Shown here piece by piece: positions 23,930 through 34,679 of a stretch of 64,000 nucleotides of DNA (positions are counted from its first letter, which is position 1; each line of letters opens with the position of its first letter). Below the pieces are notes generated by a model. The model searched no databases, had not been told where the DNA came from, and saw nothing but the letters and a program-made list of their open reading frames with translations. The translations under genes and the position numbers were made by a program. Source of the stretch: Mangifera indica (lineage: Eukaryota; Streptophyta; Magnoliopsida; Sapindales; Anacardiaceae); assembly GCF_011075055.1 (NCBI RefSeq), contig NC_058146.1:14276820-14340819 (forward strand), read 5' to 3'.

Positions 23930-26461
23930 TAGGTTGCACCGTGAGTATGACGACCTCGGGTTCGTGTGTTACTGGGTGTGCGGGACGAGTTAACCACAGG
24001 CACTGGCGCTGGACTCTAACATCTCAAACGAGTATGACTAGGTTGATGACATCGGCTACAGTATTGTTGTCAAACTTCTTCTTGTATGATTAGAAGGGCG
24101 ACCAGACCTTCATTGCTCCATCACTGGAGGATAAATCGTAGACATATTTGATGGTGCCCAAGTTGATTGATTCCCTAGTGGATTAATATCTTCCTCGTAT
24201 AGCCTATGTAAATATTTAGTAGAGTAGTATATATTGACCCAGCCTACACAGTCCGATAGGTTATTATACCTTGCGATAGCAGCAGCGTGTGCACATGGAA
24301 TCTGGGATTGTTGAAATTTTTCACAATTGCATGTTCGATATAGAAGATTCACGATGAACACTTGTTGTTGTGAATCATGAACTTCATACTGTTGCATGTT
24401 GATTGGTTTAACAACCATGTTGGCAGATTTGAACACATGTCGAGCAAGCTTGTCCTCAGCCCATGGTGTTAACAGGTGAGATCTCTTACCTGTAAAAAAA
24501 CAACTAAAATAAATGCAGTGAAAAAACAGAAACATCAGAATAAATTTTAGTCATACGCACCAGCTATGTTTCGCTTATTGAAAAACCAATGTTGCAGCGT
24601 GCTTCGAAGAAACTCTACCAATATAGTGATAGGCAAAGCGCGAGCAGTCCGTGTCAAAGCATTGAAGGACTCAGCAATATTGGTCGTCATAATATTGTAC
24701 TGTCATCCTCCAAAGTGGGCATGTGCCCATCTGTCATACCCAATGTCGGTCAAATAGGTTGCTGCAGTGGGATTTACTCTAGCAATTCTACTCATAACAG
24801 CTTGAAAGTTCGTGAGACGATATGTCTTAGCAGCTTTCCAAAATAGTCCTTCAATATGTTTAGTTTTTTTGAACTACGAATGCATGTTACCCTTTATATG
24901 GTAATTACAAAACCCATGACGAGAGTCGATGTAATTATTGAATGATGACGATCAGAAATAATGGTCAAATCTGGTAAATCACTAATGCATATGCGAAGGT
25001 ATGTCAAAAACGATGTCTATATATCTATTCCCTTTTTGTGCCCAATATCGAATGCGAGTGGGTAAATTTGATTATTACCATCCTTGGCAACAACAATGAA
25101 AAAAGACCCAAGATACTTTCCTTTTAAGTGTAAAGCATCAATGCACATCATCGGCAACAGAATTGTTGGAACCCTCGTATAGAACACCCCATACAGATGA
25201 AAAAAAACTTGAAATTATTTTTCAGAGCGACATCAATACGTGCCATAGTTCCTGGGTTCTTAAGCTTCAAATTATAACAGTACTCACGTAATATACCAAA
25301 AGACTCTTTCGGAGATCCTCGTAATGTATTTATTGCATATGTTTTAGCACGCTATGCTTGCGTGTAGGATATGTCATTTTAGTACCTATCTGCTATGTCT
25401 GAAATAATTTCCTTTGGTCGATAAACACGATTAACCATGAACATGGACTTAAGTATGTTACCTAACAATTCGACACCAGCTTGTTTGTGATGTGACAATA
25501 GTTGATCTCGCAGACAAGTATGGGTCTCATCCATACATCGTAAGACCCAATAGTCTCTGTCTTGCTCTCTCGTCGCTGATGCCTGCCATTTATATTGTGG
25601 GTGTATGCACTTAAGCTCATACCATATGTTATCGGAGTGACCAACCTTCCATTGAATTCCTGTCTCTAAGGCATACGTTCGAAATAGTGCTCTCAATTCA
25701 GCTTTGGAGTTATAAAAACCCATTACTTGTAAATGGTTGCCTTTTTGTGTTGCCTAGTTAGTAATACCTGCATTCTCAACATCAACAGCAAGCTTAGGAA
25801 CCCATTGAAATGGATTTGGATTATGGATGTGAGTTGGATATGCTCTAATATTCATAAAACCATGACATCTTATGCTACATTCAGCCTCATTGTAGCAAGC
25901 ATGACTTTGACTTCTGCCAACGTCTTGGCTCTGAACACCATATATGTCGTCATCAAACCCCGAGAATTCTTCATCTTCATCATCATCATCCTTCTCCTCC
26001 TCCTCTTCCTCATTACCTTCTACATTATAATCCTCATCCATGTTGTTGAAAACTCTTGAAAACTTGAAAACTTTATGGATGTGCCCACTCATCTGTCGAA
26101 TGATTTTCCCTTTCTTCATCATGAACATTTTCACCTTATTGATTGGCCTTTTCGTCAATTTGACTCTCGGTAACAAACGTTTTGTGTAACCTTGTGAACT
26201 TCTTGCTACAACCATAAAAAACTCCACATTATCATCGTCTACAATCTCCATTGGACTCATATCACCTACTATAAATACACACACAGTTAATTGTCTTTGA
26301 TCGAGTCTTAGACGATAGTTGATTCTTGCAATGAATCCATCAAAATCAACATTTGTGTCAATACAAATCCCTCTCTCATTCCCCCTAACATATCTTGTGA
26401 CATTATCATCACCTTCAACCCATTGGCCTTTATATCGAATCTTAAATGCAACTTTTTCCAT
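23930..26461 (-). pseudogene. Mutator-type transposase of the MULE
   Basis: Read on the complement from 26461. The N-terminal PB1-like segment (MEKVAFKIRYKGQW) is followed by an acidic run of Glu/Asp near 25980-26030. Then comes the MuDR DNA-binding domain (GFYNSKAELRALFRTYA, KCIHPQYKWQASA), the MULE catalytic core in broken frames (KGKYLGSFFIVVAKDGNNQI, LTIISDRHHSI, about 24880-25150), the SWIM finger (CNCEKFQQSQIPCAHAAA, about 24260-24335), and a C-terminal zinc knuckle CSRCHQPSHTRLRC near 24020-24070. The full domain set is present, but stops and frame changes in the core make it inactive. The frame shift at 25726-25767 could be a very short intron (GT...CTAAC...AG) or an indel. Confidence 0.88.
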
Positions 26462-28051
26462 CCTAACTAAAAATAAACCTAAAAAACATAAAAACTCCAA
26501 ATTACACTATGCTTCCATTTTTTCAAATTAAGCCCCAAATGTAATACCAATGCAATCAAACTTCATATATAAATATTTAACTATCATATCATCAACTGAT
26601 GTACAAAAATTTATCAAGGCAAAACAATAAAAAACATCAAAAAAATGACAGTAATAATTTCGTAATATATTATGTAACTCTCTATCAAGATAAGGAAAAC
26701 AACACACACCCGAGCTCCAAATTGGAATAAACAAACATAAAAAATAAAAAAATTGCATGCAATAAAAGAAAACAGGAAAAAATAAATAAATTCAGTGGGG
26801 CACATCTGGCTGGCGTTAACGCCAACCATTGGCGGAAACGACGCCAACCTGTTCATCATTAATCTGGAATTTTTTTCAGCTGTATTTTGGTTTTTTATAA
26901 TCATCACAACAACATTAAACAATAATAACAACTTTAAACAATAGAAACAACATGAAATAATAGCATTAAACAATCTAACAACATGAAATCATAATAAAGT
27001 TAAATTTTACATGAACATGAAAATACCATACTTATTTCATTTTCAATTATTTATAAAGAAAACAAATAACATACGGGGTTAATTCAACACTCACCTGGAC
27101 CTGGATGATTTTGCTATGAAGTCTTTGAAGCAGATGTTAATTCTCTTCATAAATTTAGCAATTTTCGTCTCTCCCTCCCTTATGTCCAATTTGAATTTTT
27201 TATAATAGATTCTCACAGGTTTTATTGTTCAATCACATATTTTCTTCCTTCCATTAATACTAATATTTTATTATCATGCTGTAGGGACTTCTTCCTCAGT
27301 TGAGGAAGAAGAGAGAATTACAGAGATTCTCTGCATGGGTCACTTTAGGAGCGTCAACCATTTAATTATACTATAATATAATTATAATATTCTAATTAAA
27401 AATATAATATAAATATAATAATATATTATTATAATTATATATTATAATATATTATATATTAATATATAATATAATTATAATTATATAATTATAATATATA
27501 ATATATTATATATTATTATGTTATTTATTATAATATTATAATATTATATACATATAAGGGTTGGCGTTTAACGCCAACCTTTAATACTTAGCAACTTTCA
27601 CACCAACGATTTTTTTTTTCAGTTTAAATTCTTAAATGTTAATTTTTTTTTTCAATTAAATCCTACTAAACAATCTTCTTCGATGGTCATTTCTTCCAGG
27701 ATATAAAGTGGATGTGGTTGAGTTTTTGTGGGTAGATCTTTTTTTTTTATATCCTCACTTTGAAGAATTCTTAATCTGAAGAATTTAGTTTTTTCCTTCC
27801 TTCTTTTGTTTTTTAAGATGATGATGAAGAGAGTAAGGATCTCTCTGCATGATTTTTTTATTACTTTGAAAGAAGAGGAAGAAGAAAGAAAAAAGTTGCA
27901 GAGAAGAAGAGAGAAAGAATATATGCATGAAAGATTAAAGAGGGGTATTTTGAGAAAGTTGATTACTGTTATGGTATATTTGTTTAAGCTTTAGGATAGG
28001 TGACATTTTTGTATACACGGATTAAAATAGTGGCAAAAATTTCAATTTCCC
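26462..28051. other. MULE upstream region: AT-rich tract and GGCGTTAACGCC palindromes
   Basis: No convincing gene. Palindromes lie at 26811-26824 (TGGCGTTAACGCCA) and 27559-27579 (GGTTGGCGTT, one T, AACGCCAACC), and an inverted pair at 26829-26847. An almost pure A/T stretch fills 27360-27550. The small ORF 27806-27994 encodes a Glu/Lys/Arg-rich helix and has no recognisable family. Confidence 0.6.
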
Positions 28052-28290
28052 TAGATAATATCCTTTGTTGTTTGGAAATTTAGAACACTAGTGTTGTTTT
28101 CCCCTTCTACGTATGACAAATATTGAATAATGTTGGCAATTACGTGTGTACAGCTCGTTCAGCTGTTTCTGCATGCTCTTAATCCAACCAACATTAAATT
28201 GTAAAGAAGACGAAATTTCAACAATAACTAGTTTTAAATTGGTGGATGATTATCCTCACAACAACTAAATTCTGAAAATACAAGTAAAAG
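28052..28290 (+). repeat. BBE downstream flank, copy A
   Basis: Matches 43396-43635 downstream of copy B almost base for base, from TAGATAATATCC to CAAGTAAAAG. The inverted counterpart near copy C is at 51670-51785 plus 52846-52990. It proves that the truncated gene at 22013 once had the same 3' context. Confidence 0.9.
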
Positions 28291-29239
28291 CAATCTAAAC
28301 CCGAATCCAATGGAAGGTCCATGCTCGGTCCATAGTCCATCCAAGACTCCATCAAGTGCAATCCAATCAAGACCAATAGAAAAATACCAAGTCAAACCTC
28401 ATCACTTGTTAAATTTGACCCTACATGAAGTGTGGAGCCCAAAACTTTGTCTTGAAGAGATTCAAGCACAAAACCAACCTATGTTCAAGCCCATTTCGTC
28501 ATTTCCTTCATTTTGGGGTCCCAAGCCCTCTTTTGGTCATTTATTTATCACTTGGATCCATTAAAAGTCCAACAAACCTAATAGAGTGTTTAATTAGCTC
28601 TAGATATTTTATTGTCTAATTATGCACTTTACTTGTTGTTTGTGCTAGATTATGTTTAATTCAGATTGTTAGTTGCCTTGGGAGAAGCTAAACAAGTCAA
28701 AGAAGCTCAAAGAAAGAGACAAGAGTTGACATATCACATGGCTCTAGGAATTACTTCTTTTGGCAAGGCAAGCTATGACAATTTAGCCTTCCCTTGCCTT
28801 ACATGCTTCTTTAGGATTAACATGAATATTAGAGCCAAATGCCTTTGAAATGAGCTTGAAATGTAATGTAGCTTCATTTAGGTTTCATTTAATTGTAGTT
28901 TGAAGCCTATTTAAACTATCCTTAGCTGATGTATGTTTTTTTTAGTTAGCTTGAATATTAAGAAAGTCTTCTTTATCCAACTCTTGACCAAAAGGTTGGT
29001 GGTGATTTAAGGATGGTGGGTTTCCCTTTAGGCCTTGGTTTATTGGTTAAATTGTTGTTTGCTTGTTCTTAATCTCATTTATTATCATTTTCTTCCTTGG
29101 CTGAAATCTCTCTTGAATTCTATTTGGCTGGAACTTATTCTTTTGAGTTTGGTAGTTTAGAGTTGTGTTTGGAATTGAACTTGCTTGATTATCCCAATAT
29201 AACTCACCTATCAGTTGAACTTGAACTAAAACCACATCA
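28291..29239 (+). repeat. 5' LTR of the gypsy element
   Basis: About 950 bp ending CCACATCA. Its first ~684 bp match 33996-34679 at roughly 93-95% identity. The start is inferred from the other LTR (TGAGCTAAACCC after a purine tract); here it reads CAATCTAAACCC. Confidence 0.75.
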
Positions 29240-29241
29240 TT

Positions 29242-29254
29242 TGGTATTAAAGCA
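29242..29254 (+). other. primer-binding site (initiator-Met type)
   Basis: TGGTATTAAAGCA, followed by CCAGGTT, is a two-base decay of the common TGGTATCAGAGCA primer site. Confidence 0.75.
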
Positions 29255-29573
29255 CCAGGTTGGAGCAAGGTGAGTTTCTTTTACTTTCTTGTTCCCGGAT
29301 GCAAAGGCTGTTGGTTGTTGTTGAACTCTTTGTGTGAGTAAGGCTCTTCTCCTACATTTCTTACCTTTATAAACTTCCAACACCCAAAACAGAACCTTAA
29401 ACTTAGTTTACACCTTAAACACTACTCCAAAATCCAAACTTCTTCTACATTTCTTACCTTTATAAACTTCCAGCACCCAAAACAAAACTTCACACTTAGT
29501 TTACACCTTAAACACTACTCCAAAATCCAAACACCGCACACTAAATACCTATCACTTATTGCACCATTCCGTC

Positions 29574-30680
29574 ATGTCTAGAGAAAGTGGCTCATCCTCA
29601 CCACCTCACCTATAGGTATTTCGGCACCAAAAACTTGAAGGGGAGATCCAAGAACTTAAATATCAAATGACCTGATTAACGCAAATACTTAGCAACCTTG
29701 TTGTCACCCAAAACCAACATCCACACCAAAACTGAACTACCACACCTCTAGCCATCCCATAACCTCTACCATGAAGACATTTAAGACAACCCCCTCCACC
29801 TGTACACCATAAAGAAGAATTGATAATTGATAGTGACTCTAGTGAAGGGGAGCGTTTTCCAGCCCATAGAAGAAACTTGGATGATGACCAAGGACTTAAA
29901 ATAGACATACCAAAGTTTGAAGGCAGCCTTAGCCCGGAAGACTTTATGGATTGGTTATATGTTGTTGAGAGGGTATTTGATTGTAAAGGGTATTCTGAAG
30001 AAAAGAAGTGCAACGTAGCTATTTTAAAGTTTAAGGATTATACATGTCTTTAGTGGGAAAATTTGAGAAAACAAAGAGATCGGGAGGGTAAGAGTATAGT
30101 GAGGACATGGGAGAAATTAAAGAAACTACTCAAAAAGAGATTTTTGCCAGAGAACCATAAGCAAGATCTCTACCTCAAACTTCATACGCTCAAACAATGA
30201 GACAATAATGTAGAAGTATACATTAGAGAGTTTGAGAAACTCATGATGAGGAGTGAACTTCCCGAACTTAAAGAGCAAACTATTGCTAAGTTCCTTAGGG
30301 GCCTAAGGAAAGATATAGCCAATATGGTTAATCTCCAAACATATTGCTCATTTGAAGATGTATGAAAATTAGCCATCAAGATAGAACGGTAGGGAAAGAA
30401 CATGAAACCCCTATCCACCAAACCATTCAACAAGGGAACCTCCTTTACCAAAGGTTCTTCTTCTTTCACCAAATTTGTGCCCACTTACAAGGATAAGGGC
30501 AAGGAAAAAGTGAACGAATTTCCTAGAGAAAGACCAATGTCAGGAAAGAATGCACCAATGGAGAAGAAATGTTTCGAGTGCCATGGTTATGGTCACTTCC
30601 AAGCAAATTACCCCAATAGGAGGGTTATGACTATCAAGAAGATTCAAGCCATTGAAGAAGCTATCTAAGATCAAGAAGAG
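29574..30680 (+). pseudogene. gag of the gypsy element
   Basis: Starts MSRESGSSSPP at 29574, with several early stops. The core is IDIPKFEGSLSPEDFMDWLY near 29905, then WEKLKKLLKKRFLPENHKQD and IREFEKLMMRSELPE. The zinc knuckle CFECHGYGHFQANYPN near 30570 has Tyr in place of the last Cys. It encoded the capsid protein. Confidence 0.85.
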
Positions 30681-30849
30681 GAGGAATAAGATGAAGTCAT
30701 TTACCATGGGGATGATGAGGCCAAAGATGAAGAGATCATTCAATATACTGATAAGGGGAACTTACTGGTCATTAGGAGAGCTCTACATGCCAAGAACTTG
30801 CCCTATAAAGGCTAAAGACTTAACATTTTCCAAACAAGGTGTATCATTA

Positions 30850-31400
30850 GTGGGAGAGTATGTTCTTTGATAATTGATAGTGGGAGTTGCGCCAATGTTG
30901 CCTCAACTACGTTGGTGGACAAACTCAAGTTATCTTCCATACCACATCCTCAACCTTACAAGTTGCAATGGTTGAGCAATGAGACCAGCCTTCAAGTTAC
31001 TAGGCAAGTGCTTATTTCTTTTTCAATTGGCAACCATTATATTGATTAGGTGCTTTGTGATGTTATTCCTATGGATGCATGTCATTTACTTTTAGGGAGG
31101 CCATGGCAATATGATAGAAGTGTTAGACATAATGGTAGGAAGAATACTTATTCTTTTAAATTTTAGAACAAACTCATTACCTTGACACCTCTTAAGCCTA
31201 GCCAACTAGCTTCCATACCATTTGAACATGAGAAGAAGAAAGATAACTTGTTTTTTAATAGAAATAAAATTGAGAGAGCCTTGGCCATTCAAAAACCAGT
31301 GCTAGCCTTATTGATGGTTGAGAGGAGAGAAGAAAAAGGTGTGAGTGAACCAAGTCCTAAGGTGAAACCCTTATTAGCCAAATTTTGAGGATGTCTTCCC
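30850..31400 (+). pseudogene. aspartic protease of the gypsy element
   Basis: LIIDSGSCANVASTTLVDKL at about 30867 contains the DSGSCANV active-site motif, and HLLLGRPWQYDRSV near 31085 is the flap/C-terminal motif. A stop separates the two at about 31048. Confidence 0.85.
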
Positions 31401-32720
31401 TAGTGATCTTCCACCTGGTTTGCCACCACTTAGGGGTATTAAACACCATATTGACCTTATTCTAAGGGTACCACTTCCTAATAGAGCTGCCTATAGGTGT
31501 AACCCAATAAAGACTAAAGAACTTCAAAGGCAAGTAGAGGAACTAATTGCTAGAGGGTTTGTAAAGGAGAGTATGAGTCCATGTTCTGTTCCAGCATTAT
31601 TAGTACCAAAAAAAGATGGGACATATAGAATATGTGTTAATAGTAGGGCAATCAACAACATCACCATCAAATATAGGTACCTTATCCTAAGATTAGATGA
31701 CATGTTTGATGAACTCCATGGTGCCACAACCTTTTCAAAGATTGATCTTTGAAGTGGTTATCACCAAATTTAGATGAGGGAAAGAGATGAATGGAAGACA
31801 ACATTTAAAACCAAGAGTGGACTTTATGAATGGATGGTCATGCCTTTTGGACTCTTCAATGCACTAAGCACTTTTATGAGGCTAATGAATGAGGTACTCA
31901 AATCCTTTGTTGGTAAATTTGTGGTTGTTTATTTTGATGACATCCTTGTGTATAACAAAAATCATGAAGATTATTTGGAACACTTAAGGGTAGTTTTTGA
32001 AGTGTTGAGGAAACAAAAGCTCTTTGCTAAGCTTGAGAAGTATGAGTTCTTCAAAGAGAATGTGGTGTTCCTTGGCTATGTAATATAAAGTGAGGGAGTC
32101 ATGGTGGACCAAACCAAGGTAGAAGCCATCAAGACCTGGCCACAACCAAAGACAATCACTGAAGCCAAGAGCTTTCACGATCGTGCCTTCTTTTATAGGC
32201 GTTTTGTTCCAAACTTTAGCTCAATTATGGCACCCATCACCGAGTGCATAAAGAAATGGAGTTTTGAGTGGACAAAAACAACTGATGATGCATTTGAAAA
32301 GATCAAGCAAAGACTTTGTGAAACACCCATTTTGGCTTTAACGAATTTTGATCAATTGTTTAAGGTTGAATGTGATGCAAGTGGGGTTGGGATAGGTGTT
32401 GTATTGACTCAATCAAAGAAACCAATTGCCTATTTCAGTGAGAAGTTTAATGAAACAAGGAGGAGGTATTCCACCTTGTTTAAGGAATTTTATGCTATTG
32501 TGAGGGCCCTTGACCATTGGAGCTATTATTTGAGGCCTAAACAATTTGTGTTGCACTCAGACTATCAAGCCTTGAAGTTTCTAAATGGGCAGCTCAAAAT
32601 CAGTCCAAGACATGCTAAATGGGTAGAATTTCTTCAATCCTTTTCATTTGTTTCTTCTTACAAACAAGGGGTTACTAATATGGTTGTTGATGCTTTGTCA
32701 AGAAGACATTTGTTACTTTT
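31401..32720 (+). pseudogene. reverse transcriptase and RNase H of the gypsy element
   Basis: RT: PLRGIKHHIDLI, VPKKDGTYRICVNSRAINN, a stop at 31750-31752 in FSKIDL-SGYHQ (former Arg) and another at 31771-31773, [17 protein letters not shown], and the catalytic YFDDILVY near 31930. Thumb: FYRRFVPNFSS near 32190. RNase H: VECDASGVGIGVVL, FKEFYAIVRAL and LHSDYQALKFL, ending VVDALSRRH near 32690. The segment 32101-32988 is one long open frame. Confidence 0.9.
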
Positions 32721-33995
32721 TATCCTTGATGCTAGGGTACTTGGATTCCAATTAATGAAGGAGCACTATAATGGAGATGAAGAAATGTCCAACATTATCA
32801 ATGAATGCACAAGAGGAACTCATGGTGACTATGTTTTACAAGATGGGTTCCTTTTCAAGGGGAGTAAGCTATGTATTCCACAAGGCAACTTTAGGGAGCT
32901 CTTAATTAGGGAAGCTCATAGTGGCGGCTTGACTGGGCACTTTGGCATCCACAAGACGTTGGAGGTACTCAAAGATCACTTTTATTAGCCACGGATGTTA
33001 GGAGATGTTCAAGCCATCGTTTCTCAATGTGGAGTATATCAAAAAGCAAAGTCTCACTTCAAATTGGGGTCTTACACCCTTCTTCCTATTCCAGATCACC
33101 CATGGGAAAACTTAAGCTTGGACTTTATTATGGCATTACCGAGGACATAAAGAGGGAGAGACTTCATCATGGTGGTTGTTGATAGGTTCTCCAAAATGGC
33201 ATATTTCATTCCATGTAACAAAACCAATGATGCAAGCAAAGTAATAGATCTTTTCTTCAAAGAAGTGGTTCGGCTTCATGGAGTTCTAAGAACCATTGTT
33301 TCGGATAGGGACACCAAGTTCCTTAGCTATTTTTGGAAGACACTTTAAGGAAAGCTAGGAACAAAACTAATGTTTAGTACCTCCCATCACCCTCAAACCG
33401 ATGGGCAAATGAAAGTGACCAACCGTAAATTGGGGACTCTCTTAAGAACAATGGTGAACCAATATCTAAGAGATTGGGATTTGAAGCTTCTTCATACTGA
33501 ATTTGCTTACAATAGGGCGTCAAGCGTAACAACCAGGCATTCTCTATTTGAAGTGGTATATGGTCTTAACCCTCTTACTCTTATTGAGCTAACATCATTA
33601 CCTATTGATTTGCAAGTTCATAAGGATGCACAAGAAAATGTGAAGGCTATGAAGAAGTTATATGAAAGTATAAGGGTGCAAATAGAGAAAGCAAATGAAG
33701 CCTACAAAAAGAAAGCCAACAAACATAGGAGGCCAACACTTTTCTAACTAGGTGACTTAGTATGGCTGCATTTGAGGAATAAGAGGTTTCCATCCAAGCG
33801 GAAGAGTAAGCTTGCACCAAGAGTCGATGGTCCTTTTGAGGTGATTGCAAGGGTGAATGACAATGCCCACAAAATTACACTACCGGATGAATTTGGGGGT
33901 GTGTCGGCTACATTCAATATGGGAGATTTATCCCCATATCTTGAAGACATGACATTGAAGGATTTAAGGGCAAATCCTTTTCAAGTACGGGAGGA
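32721..33995 (+). pseudogene. integrase of the gypsy element
   Basis: HHCC region: HSGGLTGHFGIHKTLEVL, then CGVYQKAKSH, where the first Cys pair is partly lost. Core: [27 protein letters not shown] and [13 protein letters not shown]-terminal: HHPQTDGQ, FAYNRA, DLVWLHLRNKRFP and GDLSPYLEDMTLKDLRANPF. Stops lie at 32986-32988 (former Trp), near 33150 and near 33350. It is followed directly by an ACGGGAGGA polypurine tract (33987-33995). Confidence 0.88.
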
Positions 33996-34679
33996 TGAGC
34001 TAAACCCGAATCTAATGGAAAGTCCATGCTCGGTCCATAGTCCATCCAAGACTCTATCAAGTGCAATCCAATCAAGACCAATAAAAGAATACCAAGTCCA
34101 ACCTCATCACTTGTTAAATTCAGCCCTACATGAAGTATAAAGCCCAAAACCTTGTCTTGAAGAGATTCAAGCACAAAACCAACCTATGTTCAAGCCCATT
34201 TCGTCATTTCCTTCATTTTGGGGTCCCAAGCCCTCCTTTGGTCACTCATTTATTACTTGGATCCATTAAAAGTCCAACAAACCCAATAAAGTGCTTAATT
34301 AGCTCTAGATATTTTATTGTCTAATTATGCACTTTACTTGTTATTTGTGCTAGATTATGTTTAATTCAAATTGTTAGTTGCCTTGGGAGAAGCTAAGCAA
34401 GTTAAAGAAGCTCAAAGAAAGAGACAAGAGTTGACATATCACATGGCTCTAGGAATTACTTCTTTTGGCAAGGCAAGCTATGACAATTTGGTCTTCCCTT
34501 GCCTTACATTCTTCTTTGGGATTAACATGAAGATTAGAGCCAAATGCCTTTGAAATGAGCTTGAAATGTAATGTAGCTTCATTTAGGTTTCATTTAATTG
34601 TAGTTTAAAGCCTATTAAAACTATCCTTGGCTGATGTACGTTTTTTTTAGTTAGCTTGAATATTAAGAAAGTCTTCTTT
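33996..34679 (+). repeat. 3' LTR of the gypsy element, truncated
   Basis: Begins TGAGCTAAACCC after the polypurine tract and breaks at 34679 after GTCTTCTTT. About 265 bp of the LTR are missing compared with the 5' copy. Confidence 0.8.

Larger units (their letters stand above)
22431..28051. mobile_element. Kaonashi-like MULE (Mutator-like element with Ulp1 protease) region
   Basis: It fills the gap between the truncated BBE copy A and its downstream flank at 28052-28290. It carries a Ulp1/C48 protease on the + strand and a Mutator transposase on the - strand, converging near 23.9 kb. That gene pair is characteristic of Kaonashi MULEs in plants. I could not identify terminal inverted repeats or a 9-bp target duplication, so the exact ends are set only by where BBE homology stops and restarts. 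About 1.1 kb of gene plus ~740 bp of 3' flank are missing at the site, so deletion accompanied or followed insertion. Confidence 0.75.
28291..34679 (+). mobile_element. Ty3/gypsy retrotransposon (Galadriel/Tekay-type?), 3' truncated
   Basis: Direct repeats 28291-28974 and 33996-34679 are LTR sequence. The 5' LTR runs on to about 29239 before an initiator-Met-type primer site, but the 3' LTR stops at 34679, where copia copy B begins. The internal order gag, protease, RT, RNase H, integrase is complete but carries many stops. No chromodomain is visible after the integrase. Lineage is uncertain; the RT/RNase H text resembles Monkey/Galadriel-type elements as I remember them. It occupies the junction between duplicated segments A and B. 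Confidence 0.85.

Noticed and set aside
28310..28848. Small ORFs 28310-28848 and 34130-34553
   Set aside because: They lie in the two LTRs of the gypsy element and mirror each other; not genes.
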